A stretch of 64,000 bases of DNA. Origin: Chryseobacterium formosum (GTDB lineage: Bacteria; Bacteroidota; Bacteroidia; Flavobacteriales; Weeksellaceae). Under the pieces are notes generated by a model. That model saw only the letters and a list, made by a program, of their open reading frames with translations. It searched no databases and was not told where the DNA came from. Shown piece after piece: positions 44,693 to 53,522 of this stretch (the stretch's first letter is position 1; every line of letters starts with the position of its first letter). The position numbers and the translations under genes were made by a program. The stretch spans positions 248,001 through 312,000 of the forward strand of contig NZ_JAOVZW010000013.1 in assembly GCF_026460885.1 (NCBI RefSeq), given 5' to 3'.

Positions 44693-44869
44693 ATGAAAGA
44701 ACTAATCGAAAAGATCAATGCTGAGTTTGAGACATTTTCAACTGAAGCCAGCCAACAATCTGAAAAAGGGAACAAGGCTGCTGGTACAAGAGCAAGAAAA
44801 GCAGCACTTGAACTGAGTAAACTATTTAAAGACTTCAGAAAAGTTTCTGTAGAGGAGTCGAAGAAATAA
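44693..44869 (+). CDS. Histone H1-like protein
   Basis: A 58-residue Lys/Glu/Ala-rich helical protein (MKELIEKINAEFETF, then EKGNKAAGTRARKAALELSK, ending FRKVSVEESKK), the standard short histone H1-like protein of Bacteroidota, presumed to bind DNA. It lies 62 bases after the ExoVII-like gene and before a strong terminator. Confidence 0.9.
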   Translation: MKELIEKINAEFETFSTEASQQSEKGNKAAGTRARKAALELSKLFKDFRKVSVEESKK

Positions 44870-44877
44870 GATTTAAA

Positions 44878-44921
44878 CAAATAAACTAAACCCCGCTTTA
44901 AAGCGGGGTTTAGTTTATTTG
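44878..44921. terminator. Strong bidirectional terminator
   Basis: A perfect 22-base-arm inverted repeat (44878-44899 and 44900-44921) with a GC core CCCCGC/GCGGGG and AAAC/GTTT flanks. It closes the histone H1-like gene. Confidence 0.92.
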
Positions 44922-45035
44922 TTTAACACTTTAGCATGATATGCAAAAGAGCGCAAATGACAGGATGGGAGGTAAGTAATTAAAATTTATACCGAAGACC
45001 GAAGACTGTTAAAATATTTTGAAACGTTTCTTAAT

Positions 45036-45701
45036 TTAATATTTATCGTCAGTTATCGAAGGTTCTGTAAAAATATATTTCAGACGGTTGCTCCATCTTT
45101 TTAAAATCTCTTTCCGTTCATCATCTTTAATGCGTTCAATGGAAAAATATATTTCAGACGGTAAAACAGAAAAGCCGACAAATTCGAGAATTCCTGTCTG
45201 AATAGGATGTAAAATCTGATCGGTGCTGCCATATTTGGCTGTTATGTAATTCTTATCTGGACCGCCTGTGGTAATCGATAACAGGGCTTTTTTACCTTTG
45301 AGCAAACCGTTGTTATAAATTCTACCGTTGTCATAGAATTTTCCTATTGCAAAAACCTTATCGACCCAACCTTTCAGTATCGCAGGAACAGAAAACCACC
45401 ATAACGGAAATTGCCAGATCATCAGATCGCACCACAGTACTTTATCTTGTTCTGCTAAGATATCCTCCGTAAAACCATTGTTTTCGTAAGCAAAACGTTC
45501 TTCAGCCTGCTGACTGAAATAGGCTGTATTTTTTACAGTCGTGAAATTTTCTCTGTCAGAAACAGGATTGAAATTCATTCTGTATAGGTCGGACATTTGT
45601 ACTTCGTGTCCATTTTCTTCCAGTGTTTTTATAGCTTCCTGATACATGGCAGCATTAAAACTTTGAGGTTCCGGATGTGCGATCACAATTAAAATTTTCA
45701 T
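45036..45701 (-). CDS. NAD(P)H:quinone oxidoreductase-like flavoprotein
   Basis: A 221-residue flavodoxin-fold enzyme (KefF/MdaB/NQO1 group): start MKILIVIAHPEPQSFNAAMY for phosphate binding, then LMIWQFPLWWFSVPAILKGW and LSITTGGPDKNY as flavin-binding loops. Predicted to reduce quinones or electrophiles. Divergent from an HxlR regulator, a usual pairing. Confidence 0.93.
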   Translation of the reverse strand: MKILIVIAHPEPQSFNAAMYQEAIKTLEENGHEVQMSDLYRMNFNPVSDRENFTTVKNTAYFSQQAEERFAYENNGFTEDILAEQDKVLWCDLMIWQFPLWWFSVPAILKGWVDKVFAIGKFYDNGRIYNNGLLKGKKALLSITTGGPDKNYITAKYGSTDQILHPIQTGILEFVGFSVLPSEIYFSIERIKDDERKEILKRWSNRLKYIFTEPSITDDKY

Positions 45702-45749
45702 TGCCTTTATTTATTTAGATATGTTAATTTTGAACTATCATAATTATAG

Positions 45750-45780
45750 TTGCAAAACTAATTTTAGTAATTTATATTTG
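45750..45780 (+). promoter_or_regulatory. Promoter of the HxlR gene
   Basis: TTG (45750-45752), 20 bases, TATATTTG (45773-45780): exact Bacteroidota promoter spacing. An imperfect palindrome AACTAT...ATAGTT lies at about 45733-45751, just before the -33 box, and may be the HxlR operator shared with the divergent oxidoreductase gene. Confidence 0.65.
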
Positions 45781-45819
45781 CAATAACTATCCAAACAGAT
45801 AGGTCTAAACAGCAGTGGA

Positions 45820-46200
45820 ATGAAAACAGAATGTATTGGCGATCATGTGAAATTGAAAGATAAGTCTTATCCTTGCACGGTGAGTCTCACAATGGATCTG
45901 GTTGGCGGGAAATGGAAAGCCGTCATCCTGTACCATTTAAAGGATGAAGTTAAAAGGTATAGCGAATTGCGTAAGGAAATACCGTCCATTACGGAGATGA
46001 CCTTAAGCCTGCAGTTAAAACAACTAGAGAAGGACGGACTTGTATCAAGAAAAGTATATGGTAAAAAGCCACCTGTAAAAGTAGTATACAGCTTAACAGA
46101 TTTTGGGAAGAGTTTTGTTCCTGTCCTGGAGGCAATTACCCAATGGGGTAATCAGGTCGTGAGCGAAAAGGGTGAGTTTTTGACCAATGGTGCAGGCTAA
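45820..46200 (+). CDS. HxlR-family transcriptional regulator
   Basis: A 126-residue regulator: Cys in YPCTVSLTMDLVGGKWKAVI, recognition part PSITEMTLSLQLKQLEKDGL, wing VKVVYSLTDFGKSFVPVLEA. Divergent from the quinone oxidoreductase, which it probably represses until a thiol-reactive compound appears. Confidence 0.94.
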   Translation: MKTECIGDHVKLKDKSYPCTVSLTMDLVGGKWKAVILYHLKDEVKRYSELRKEIPSITEMTLSLQLKQLEKDGLVSRKVYGKKPPVKVVYSLTDFGKSFVPVLEAITQWGNQVVSEKGEFLTNGAG

Positions 46201-46350
46201 GTTATTGCATACTTTGGTATATGCAATATCCCTATTTTTAACCAATGCTGATGCAGGAAAGTCATTAGCTAAACATATTTTCGGGTTGCAATTGCAAATT
46301 TTTAAAGCCTAATTGAAACTCAATTGTTTAAGTTAATTTGTAATAAATTG

Positions 46351-46393
46351 ATTAAACTTGAAAAAACAATCTAATTGTTTTTTCAAGTTTAAT
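46351..46393. terminator. Bidirectional terminator between HxlR and sigma-like genes
   Basis: Perfect 20-base arms (46351-46370 and 46374-46393) with a three-base loop, containing A6 and T6 tracts. It separates convergent genes. A smaller hairpin TTGCATA/TATGCAA lies at about 46204-46225. Confidence 0.8.
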
Positions 46394-46466
46394 CCTAGAG
46401 TTGCTTCTTTTTTGTAGCATCATTTTCGTCGGCTCAGATTCTACTATTTGTTTGGTCATGTTAACA

Positions 46467-46844
46467 TTACGCAATGGATTGATTAGGGAGAGCCGGTTCT
46501 ATGACATCTGTAAATTTGATCGAAATTGCTGCGCAGTTTTTAACTTCAATGGTAAATTTTCTATGATGATTTTGTAAATAATCTCTGATGTTTTCGGTTG
46601 TGATTTGTAGCATCCATATTAGGAAGTTATTATGGATAGGTAATTGCCGGGAATTATTCCAGATTTTGGTAAAGGTTTTTTCCAAAATATCTGTTGAATA
46701 TTTTTCTGACAGACCTGAATTCAGTAAAAATCCATATAAAATAGGACTGTAAAAATCATATATATAATTGAATTCTGTAGTTTGTCCTGTTTTAAGTAAC
46801 AGAAATAGTTCGGTTTCGGAATATTGTAGTTGCTTGATTTTCAT
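46467..46844 (-). CDS. Sigma-70 region 2-like protein lacking region 4
   Basis: A 125-residue protein whose N-terminal 90 residues match ECF sigma region 2 (TEFNYIYDFYSPILYGFLLN, then SEKYSTDILEKTFTKIWNNS, then FLIWMLQITTENIRDYL). It stops after a short tail with no region 4 for -33 recognition. It could be a degenerate sigma factor or an RNA-polymerase-binding regulator. No anti-sigma gene is adjacent. Confidence 0.75.
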   Translation of the reverse strand: MKIKQLQYSETELFLLLKTGQTTEFNYIYDFYSPILYGFLLNSGLSEKYSTDILEKTFTKIWNNSRQLPIHNNFLIWMLQITTENIRDYLQNHHRKFTIEVKNCAAISIKFTDVIEPALPNQSIA

Positions 46845-46970
46845 GACTCAAAGAAGAGTGTTTTAACTTTGCTAATATTTACAGACCCCTCTTTTCAATC
46901 ACTAAATTCTTGCTGTTACGGTTCACATAGCAAATGCTGTGCTAAAATTTAATTAACTAAGTTTAAAGCT

Positions 46971-47393
46971 CTAATAGATAATGAAATTAAGTTTCGGAAG
47001 AGAATCTAATGCCATTACCAGAAATTTTTTATTCCCTTCAAATAATGACTGAAATATTTCAATTTTAGAAATTGAAATAAGTATTACAGTATTTTTTTTA
47101 AGGATGTATCTAAAATTTAGTACTTTATATTCCGGATTTTGATTTTCGAAATAGTAAATGCTTTTGACTTTAAACCAAAGAAAATAGATAACCAGTACAA
47201 TGTCTACAACTTTATCTTCTTCAAAAATAAAGATAATTTCCTCATGGAAAATATTAAATTTATATACACGGAAGAACCAAATAAAGTCATCAGATTTTCT
47301 TAAAGGTTGACCAAAAAATGAACTGATCTCATCTTTTGACTGATGAAGATGTTTCTCAACCAACTTTTTCAGTTTTACAATATTTTTATCCAC
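46971..47393 (-). CDS. Hypothetical protein (140 aa)
   Basis: Not recognised. Alternating hydrophobic strands and charged turns (FNIFHEEIIFIFEEDKVVDI, then LVIYFLWFKVKSIYYFEN) suggest a beta-rich domain; strongly aromatic. No clear signal peptide. A lone gene in AT-rich surroundings. Confidence 0.6.
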   Translation of the reverse strand: MDKNIVKLKKLVEKHLHQSKDEISSFFGQPLRKSDDFIWFFRVYKFNIFHEEIIFIFEEDKVVDIVLVIYFLWFKVKSIYYFENQNPEYKVLNFRYILKKNTVILISISKIEIFQSLFEGNKKFLVMALDSLPKLNFIIY

Positions 47394-47603
47394 AAATATT
47401 AATAATTTAATTTAAGGAATCTTTCAGTTGTGCACAAGTGAGTTTCTCCCAATTTTTAACATTGATATTTTCATCAGTACAAAATCTATCATAATAAAGA
47501 TTTTATATAGGTCCAGATTATACAAATGGTAACTATTCAGATGTATATTATTAGCACAAAATTAATTGTTCAGATAATACTTAAAATTAAAGATTGGTGA
47601 CTG

Positions 47604-47945
47604 CTAATACGACCATATAAAATTAGGATAGTGATCTAACTTTTGAAATGAGTAATTACTGTTTGCAATGGATATCAAACTGTTTTGAAAAACAGTATTA
47701 TTTACCAAACCTTTACAAACTTCCTTTTTGGAAAGGTATATACCCAGAGGAATGCCGATGTTGTTTTGGAGGTGATTCAAGTCATTTACATCCATTCTAT
47801 TTTTTGATTCGGTATTCTGAGCAATTGAAAGGATTTCTGAAAGATCTATATTATGCCTGACAGAAAGTTTTTTTACGGCATCGAGAAACTTTTTATTTTG
47901 TGGATATTGTAACATAATTGATGGTTTAAGGTTTTTACCCTTCAT
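47604..47945 (-). CDS. Hypothetical protein (113 aa)
   Basis: Not recognised. Helical N-terminus (NKKFLDAVKKLSVRHNIDLS) and an Asn-rich remainder. No signal or membrane segment. It is isolated between AT-rich gaps; its reading frame is intact. Coding status is likely but not certain. Confidence 0.55.
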   Translation of the reverse strand: MKGKNLKPSIMLQYPQNKKFLDAVKKLSVRHNIDLSEILSIAQNTESKNRMDVNDLNHLQNNIGIPLGIYLSKKEVCKGLVNNTVFQNSLISIANSNYSFQKLDHYPNFIWSY

Positions 47946-48073
47946 ACTATTTTAATGCCAATTTACAATTACGATGTCTATATAAATATAAAGTGAAAAA
48001 ATAAATTTAGTAAAATCAAAAACAGCATAACTTTATCTGCTTTAATAAAAATTAAGTGATATAATAATTTGAT

Positions 48074-48646
48074 ATGAGTAAAAATAACAATTTTTTGATA
48101 CTGTTTTTTTGCGGACTTTTACTTCCTATAAAAAGTTATGGTCAGAAAGACTCAATTAAAAAATTCTCTTTGTTAAATCCTGTTCCAAGTTCTCAACTGA
48201 GAGAAATGGAGACTGATCGTCCTGGTGTAACAGAATCACCCTATACTATTGATGCAGGGCATTTTCAAGTTGAGAATGATCTTGGAAGAATAATGAGAGA
48301 AAAATCAGAATCTCATCAGATCAATACATTACTTATCAATCAAATGAACGTAAAAGTGGGACTAACCAATTCTACAGCAGTTCAAATAGGTTTTCAAACT
48401 TATGGAAGACAAAGCGAGCGAAAAATTGATTCCGATGAAAAAATAATAAAACACGGTAACGGTGATCTTACACTAAGGATCAAGCAAAACCTGATAGGTA
48501 GCGATAGTGGTAAATTTGTAATGGCAGTACTGCCTTATATTAAATTTGCTACCTCAAACTATGAAGATAGCAGATTTGAAGGTGGACTGATTATTCCTAT
48601 GAAGTACAAGCTTCCCGAGGAATGGAGGAGCAAGATATACTTCTAA
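48074..48646 (+). pseudogene. Outer-membrane transporter (phenol-degradation MetA-like family), C-terminally truncated
   Basis: 190 residues: signal peptide to about SYGQ (24), then LREMETDRPGVTESPYTIDA and beta-barrel strands (QINTLLINQMNVKVGLTNST, GNGDLTLRIKQNL, KYKLPEEWRS). Family members run to about 250-280 residues. Here the sequence breaks off at EEWRSKIYF in mid-barrel, with no continuation in any frame nearby. A truncated barrel is unlikely to function. Confidence 0.7.
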
Positions 48647-48912
48647 AGTAATTTTTTTATCGATTTGTTATAAATACAGTAAGGCTGTCAAAATTCCGGC
48701 ATCTTTTTAAACTCATTATCTTTTATTAACTGTTCTATTTTTTCTGTGTGAAAATATCATATAAATGAAGATCATTTGATTTCTTTATTTAAGAATACTT
48801 ATTCCCGGATTTTGAATTTTCTCTATATTGGATCAATACATACAAAATCAAAGACCTCCTGTAGGAAGCCTTCGAAACACCAAATCACAAAATATTAATA
48901 TGAAAAAATTTA

Positions 48913-49458
48913 CTATAAAGCTGTTGCAGTATAAATAACTGTTTGCGTATACGTTCCCGCTGGTTTACCTAAGATGTCTGAAGAAGATGATTTCACTGCA
49001 GGAATCATGTAATCCAAATTCAGGGTTAATGCGCTTCCCAGTGGAGCATTTGTTACTAAATTTTGATCCGTTGCAGATAAAACAACCGCGTTTTTTGTTC
49101 CACCCATTGTTCCGGAAGCTGATGCTGCTTTGATCGTCAAAACATTTACTGGGATTAAGTTGGTTCCATTCATAAAATTAGTACCCCCTGCTTTTACTTT
49201 AACGTTAAAGTTCTTCGTTGAAGTAACTTTCAAAGAGTTGGCTTTAGTAATGGTTTGATCAGAGTTATAGTCTGCTGCAGTCGCATAGTTAAAGTCAACC
49301 GTATTACCGATTGCTGTACTTCCGGCATCGATGGAGATCACATCGTTCAGGGTAATGTTTACGGTTGTTGTAGCGGTTGTATTTTGAGCTTGAACGTTGT
49401 TAGTTCCTAATATGGTCGCTCCGATAGTTAACATTGCGATTGCTATTTGTTTTGTCAT
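48913..49458 (-). CDS. Secreted beta-rich hypothetical protein
   Basis: A 181-residue protein starting MTKQIAIAMLTIGATILGTN (signal peptide to about NVQAQ, 23), then a Thr/Ser/Ala-rich beta-strand body (TTVNITLNDVISIDAGSTAI) ending in TQTVIYTATAL. Looks like a small surface or fimbria-like domain; family not certain. I chose 49458 because it opens a normal signal peptide; the frame extends upstream without one. A degenerate tail of a second copy lies upstream. Confidence 0.75.
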   Translation of the reverse strand: MTKQIAIAMLTIGATILGTNNVQAQNTTATTTVNITLNDVISIDAGSTAIGNTVDFNYATAADYNSDQTITKANSLKVTSTKNFNVKVKAGGTNFMNGTNLIPVNVLTIKAASASGTMGGTKNAVVLSATDQNLVTNAPLGSALTLNLDYMIPAVKSSSSDILGKPAGTYTQTVIYTATAL

Positions 49459-49658
49459 GATCGTATGGATTTTATTTCTATTCTTGTTTAATTGTTCTGT
49501 TTTGAACACTACAAATCTACAGCGGCAATAAAGTTTTCTTTGTAGTTGAAAATGGAAGTTCATGTAATAAAATAACTACACGGTTTATTTAACTTAAATA
49601 GAAAGCCCCCCAACATTGGCTAAGTGTTGAGGGCTTATTTAAATTGCAGTTATTGCTA

Positions 49659-49685
49659 TTATAAAGCTGTCTCAATATAAATTAC
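49659..49685 (-). pseudogene. Remnant 3' end of a duplicate of the secreted protein gene
   Basis: The minus strand here would end in VIYIETAL-stop, matching the VIYTATAL-stop end of the 48913-49458 gene; about 22 of 27 bases agree with 48914-48940. Just beyond lies a hairpin (arms 49603-49615 and 49625-49636) usable as its old terminator. The rest of 49459-49858 is empty. Confidence 0.5.
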
Positions 49686-49858
49686 CATTATTGGAAACCC
49701 AGGTCAGTTAATGGTTAAAATTAATTGAAATTCATTATTCATTTACAGCATTAAGGGCGTGAATTCCCTGTTGTTTAATAAGAATGGTGATATCATTACA
49801 ACTATTTACTTTGCAGTACAAGAAAGTTTTTGAACACAAGAAGCGGGGATTTGAACAC

Positions 49859-50035
49859 ATGCTCGGAATTATTATCATCAAAAAAGTAGAAAATGGATAT
49901 CCGGTAACAATAGAGTATGAACTGCTTCCTTATAGCTGCACTTTGGAAGAAGTGGTCGCTGCGATGACAAAATGGGGAATGCAACACCGTGAGAAAGTGA
50001 AGGCTGAAATGTCATTCGGCAAGTCAGAGAAATAG
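49859..50035 (+). CDS. Small hypothetical protein (58 aa)
   Basis: Not recognised. MLGIIIIKKVENGYPVTIEY then SCTLEEVVAAMTKWGMQHRE: a short strand pair and one helix. I start at 49859 since upstream residues look non-coding. Isolated. Confidence 0.55.
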   Translation: MLGIIIIKKVENGYPVTIEYELLPYSCTLEEVVAAMTKWGMQHREKVKAEMSFGKSEK

Positions 50036-50091
50036 TTTAAAATAATTAAAACTTTTAATTAAGTCCTAATTATTTTTCTGCTGCCATCATT

Positions 50092-50439
50092 TTATAACGC
50101 CTGCCCAAATGTAATCAGGTTACTGTCCGGATCCAGTAATGAGAACTCTTTCTGACCCCACGGTCTATCATCCAGATCGCCTGCCGGATGGATCTCAATA
50201 TTTTTTTTGAGACACGTTTGATAAATCTCATTAATATCTGAACATCGTATATAGATCTGACCATAGTTATCAGTAGGAATGAGATCTTTAAATTCAAAAA
50301 AATGGATCTCTAAATGATCTTTTTCCAACATCAGATAACCTTTAAAATCATTTTTATTGGACGTAAAACCTAATTTATTATAAAAGGTTCTGGTATTTTC
50401 CTTATTTCGCATCGGTAGTTTTGGAATAATTGCTGTCAT
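50092..50439 (-). CDS. VOC-family (bleomycin-resistance-like) protein
   Basis: A 115-residue single VOC domain: IPKLPMRNKENTRTFYNKLG, then YLMLEKDHLEIHFFEF, then IYIRCSDINEIYQTC, ending SLLDPDSNLITFGQ. Size and pattern match bleomycin-binding-type proteins. Ligand unknown. It follows a Crp-type regulator gene by about 55 bases on the same strand. Confidence 0.88.
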   Translation of the reverse strand: MTAIIPKLPMRNKENTRTFYNKLGFTSNKNDFKGYLMLEKDHLEIHFFEFKDLIPTDNYGQIYIRCSDINEIYQTCLKKNIEIHPAGDLDDRPWGQKEFSLLDPDSNLITFGQAL

Positions 50440-50493
50440 CTTATTTTTTCTTCAAAAATGATGATAATACTCTGAAACCACACTTGATCGAAA

Positions 50494-51036
50494 TCAAAAA
50501 GAGACATTCGCTCTTATTCGGCTTATGGTTTCCGGTCTTATTTTGAGATAGGATGCGATCATCGAGAGTGGAAATGTCTGAATCAGCTGAGGTCTTGTTT
50601 TAAGGATATAATTATACTTCTCTGTCGGAGTCATATTTTCATCGTAGAAACTCAGTTTTGGATTCGAAATAAGAAGCTTGTTGAACTGCAGAAATTTATT
50701 GGAAATAACAATAAGTTTGTGAAGACTTTCAAGGGTCAGCTCAATCACTTCGGAACTTTCAAATGCCTTAATCGTCGTTTTTGCAGGCTTCTGATTGACG
50801 AGGCTTTCCGGATTGAAAACCCATTCATTCTCGAGATGAAGATCTGTGATGATGTCCTCTTCACGAATAGGATTATAGTAAGATTGGTAAAATGAGCCTT
50901 TAACAATGAAAAATATGGATTTTAAAACATCACCTTCTTTGCATAGAACCGCATTTTTATCCAGGCATCTTTTAGAGATATTTTTATTGAATAACTGTAC
51001 TTCAGCATCAGAAAAATCAGCAAATTCTGCCAGCAT
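50494..51036 (-). CDS. Crp/Fnr-family transcriptional regulator
   Basis: A 180-residue regulator with a cyclic-nucleotide-binding-like domain (KRCLDKNAVLCKEGDVLKSI, VKGSFYQSYY) and a short C-terminal HTH (FPLSMIASYLKIRPETISRI). No Cys cluster for an FNR iron-sulphur site. Typical of the small Bacteroidota Crp-like group. It may control the VOC gene behind it. Confidence 0.93.
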   Translation of the reverse strand: MLAEFADFSDAEVQLFNKNISKRCLDKNAVLCKEGDVLKSIFFIVKGSFYQSYYNPIREEDIITDLHLENEWVFNPESLVNQKPAKTTIKAFESSEVIELTLESLHKLIVISNKFLQFNKLLISNPKLSFYDENMTPTEKYNYILKTRPQLIQTFPLSMIASYLKIRPETISRIRANVSF

Positions 51037-51110
51037 GGTTGGATGGTTTTAATATGACCAAATATATAAAAGATTTCAAATCTTTCAGTAGCTCATAACG
51101 TCAGACGCTT

Positions 51111-51953
51111 TTAATCAGCGATAAATATTTTCTTCTTGGCAATATCAATGGTCAGAATATGACCCAGCCAGTCAATGCTGGTTTTTCCTTCATAGATCAG
51201 TCCGACAATAAAGGCGGCGTCTAAGTTTTCCACTTTTCGTAGTTTATTTGTTGTATTTATTGTTGACAGTTTTCCAATATAATAATTATTTTCTTTCTTA
51301 AAATCACTTTTAATAGGAACTGCTTTAAAATCTGCTTTGTTCAATTTCAAAGGTTCCATCAATTTTGAACTGAACCAAAATGAATTTTTTCCGGCACCAC
51401 TGTCCAATAAGGTTTGAATCTTTAAATGGTCATTTAATTCGACATACGTAAAAATATCGATGGCTTTCCCTGCATAATCTGCTATCTGGATATCAATGCT
51501 TTTTTCACCTTTTGTAGTTCGACCGAAAAGGATTTTTTTGTTGTTATAGTCAATCGTGATAGGTGTATTTCTGAAGGGCTGCAATGAGATCATCCCGTCA
51601 ATATCTCCAAATTCCAGATCTACAATTGTGTATTGCTGATCACTAAATCCTCTATTGTTGATCTCCATACTTTTGGCGTTATAGAGGTCTACGTTCAATT
51701 CTTCACCGGTTGCTCTGTGCCCGACAAAAAAATTGTTGGTCTTTTCATTTTTAATTTTATTGGAAAATTTAGTGAAAATAGCATTCAGACCCGCTCCGGT
51801 ATCAAGAATGAATTTTCCTTCTACGCCATTGATCTCTGCTTTGATGATAATGTGTCCGTTATTATTGAGTTCAAATGGAATCTGTGCATTTGTTTTTAAG
51901 GAAAATACTAAAAATATAAGAAAAATGCTTGTTGTGAATATTGATCTTTTCAT
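51111..51953 (-). CDS. Retropepsin-like aspartyl protease
   Basis: A 280-residue secreted protein (signal to about NAQ, 23) with two aspartyl-protease motifs: FILDTGAGLNA (Asp51) and TLLDSGAGKNS (near 184). Two such motifs in one chain suggest a pepsin-like two-lobe enzyme or a duplicated retropepsin domain. Probably periplasmic or surface-bound; substrate unknown. Confidence 0.88.
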   Translation of the reverse strand: MKRSIFTTSIFLIFLVFSLKTNAQIPFELNNNGHIIIKAEINGVEGKFILDTGAGLNAIFTKFSNKIKNEKTNNFFVGHRATGEELNVDLYNAKSMEINNRGFSDQQYTIVDLEFGDIDGMISLQPFRNTPITIDYNNKKILFGRTTKGEKSIDIQIADYAGKAIDIFTYVELNDHLKIQTLLDSGAGKNSFWFSSKLMEPLKLNKADFKAVPIKSDFKKENNYYIGKLSTINTTNKLRKVENLDAAFIVGLIYEGKTSIDWLGHILTIDIAKKKIFIAD

Positions 51954-52085
51954 GAATTAATTTTATGGTTGTGATAAACTGCAAGATACAACTTTGGTTG
52001 TTTTATCTTTTTATACTAATTTCTTTGTGGAAAGTTATCATCAGAGATTTAAAATTTAAATTTCTGATGATCTCAGATGTATTAT

Positions 52086-52979
52086 TTATTCCGGCTGAAT
52101 AATGACAAACCGCACTAAAGGAAATTCATCTTTTATATGTCCACGAATGCGTTGTATGGCCTCGGTGATCTCTTCTGTATCAAGATGCTCTTCAAAATCG
52201 ATGATGAGCATCAATACGACTTCCTCAGGAGACTGATAAGTGGAGAGTATATTTTTTGTTCTGACCACAGCACCATCTTTTTCAGCCAGCTTTGCTATCT
52301 TTTCCCTTGTTTCGGGGGCTATCCCTTCACCCATCAATAAGCTTCTGCTTTCCCTGGCAAGAATGAAAGAGACAAATACCAGGATCAATCCTACAATGAT
52401 TGATGCAAGCCCATCCAATTCCGGAATCTGAAATGAGTGGCTAATCCCCATCAATATCATCACCACGATCAAACCGGCCACTGCCGCACCATCTTCGAAA
52501 ACGACGAGAAAGCTTGCAGGATCTTTACTTTTGATAATGGCATCCCACCATTTCATACCGTTACGGGTCTTATTAAATTCTTTGACGGCTATAAAGAGGG
52601 AAGTTCCTTCAAAAATTAGGGAAAGCACTAAAACGATGTAGTTCCAGAACGGATCTTTCATCACTTCAGGTTCTATGATGTGAGAAATTCCTTGGTAAAT
52701 AGACAGGGCACCACCCAGACCAAATATCAAAATAGAAACAACAAAAGACCAGAAATAGAGTTCCTTGCCATAGCCGAAAGGATGGGATTCGTCTGCCGGT
52801 TTCTTGCTCCTTTTCAATCCATATAATAATAACAGCTGATTGGTTGTATCAACTGTCGAATGAATACCTTCAGAGATCATGGAGGAGCTGTTTGTAAATG
52901 CTCCTGCGATGAATTTAGTGAGTGCTATTAAGAGATTGGCTGCAAGTGCACTGTAAATTGACTTATGATTGTTGGCCAT
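52086..52979 (-). CDS. Cation diffusion facilitator (CDF) transporter
   Basis: A 297-residue efflux transporter for divalent metals: six membrane helices in residues 8-210, the SSMISEGIHSTVDTTNQLLL metal-site helix and the HPFGYGKELYFWSFV loop. A C-terminal cytosolic domain (about 215-297) is included. No metal-responsive regulator is adjacent. Confidence 0.94.
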   Translation of the reverse strand: MANNHKSIYSALAANLLIALTKFIAGAFTNSSSMISEGIHSTVDTTNQLLLLYGLKRSKKPADESHPFGYGKELYFWSFVVSILIFGLGGALSIYQGISHIIEPEVMKDPFWNYIVLVLSLIFEGTSLFIAVKEFNKTRNGMKWWDAIIKSKDPASFLVVFEDGAAVAGLIVVMILMGISHSFQIPELDGLASIIVGLILVFVSFILARESRSLLMGEGIAPETREKIAKLAEKDGAVVRTKNILSTYQSPEEVVLMLIIDFEEHLDTEEITEAIQRIRGHIKDEFPLVRFVIIQPE

Positions 52980-53049
52980 TTATTATAGAAGTACGTAGAA
53001 GATTATTTTAATAGTTCGGCTTGTGTACAAATCATTTTATAATTTGCTT

Positions 53050-53424
53050 TTAAGTTTTTAACTTCATTCTGGAAATAATACGCTGTCTATGGATAAATCC
53101 CCAATCTGCAATCGTATTGGTTAGTTGTTTCAGTGATTTTCCGTAGTCTGTTATCTGGTATTCCACTGCAACAGGTGCTGTGTTCAGGACATGACGATTG
53201 ATTAATTCATTTATTTCAAGATCCTTTAATTCACGACTGAGCATCTTTCCGGAAATACCTTTCACCTCTTTCAGCAATTCAGAATAGCGCATTGGCTTGT
53301 AGCACAGACACGCAATAATGGACATTTTCCATTTTCCGTTTAAAATTTCCATTGTATCACTAATTGCCAATATTTTTTGGCTGCAATCCTTAACTAAATC
53401 AAATTCTTGTTCCATACCGTTCAC
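53050..53424 (-). CDS. HxlR-family transcriptional regulator
   Basis: A 124-residue regulator: CSQKILAISDTMEILNGKWK, then GISGKMLSRELKDLEINELI, wing VAVEYQITDYGKSLKQL. Divergent from a nitroreductase-family gene, which it likely controls. Confidence 0.94.
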   Translation of the reverse strand: MNGMEQEFDLVKDCSQKILAISDTMEILNGKWKMSIIACLCYKPMRYSELLKEVKGISGKMLSRELKDLEINELINRHVLNTAPVAVEYQITDYGKSLKQLTNTIADWGFIHRQRIISRMKLKT

Positions 53425-53435
53425 CTGGTTACCCG

Positions 53436-53495
53436 TTTGTCACTATAACTTTTTGTCACTTAGTTACAAAGGTACATATTGAAAATATAACTTTG
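53436..53495. promoter_or_regulatory. Repeats and promoter between HxlR and nitroreductase
   Basis: TTTGTCACTATAAC (53436-53449) and TTTGTCACTTAGTTAC (53452-53467) form a tandem 16-base-spaced repeat, a likely HxlR operator. TAACTTTG (53488-53495) matches the -7 box of the rightward nitroreductase gene, 28 bases from its start. Confidence 0.6.
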
Positions 53496-53522
53496 CCGAT
53501 CTAATTTATAAATAACAAAAAA

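Noticed and set aside
47648..47860. A 70-residue plus-strand Cys-rich frame
   Set aside because: Antisense to the hypothetical gene at 47604-47945 and without a plausible start region.
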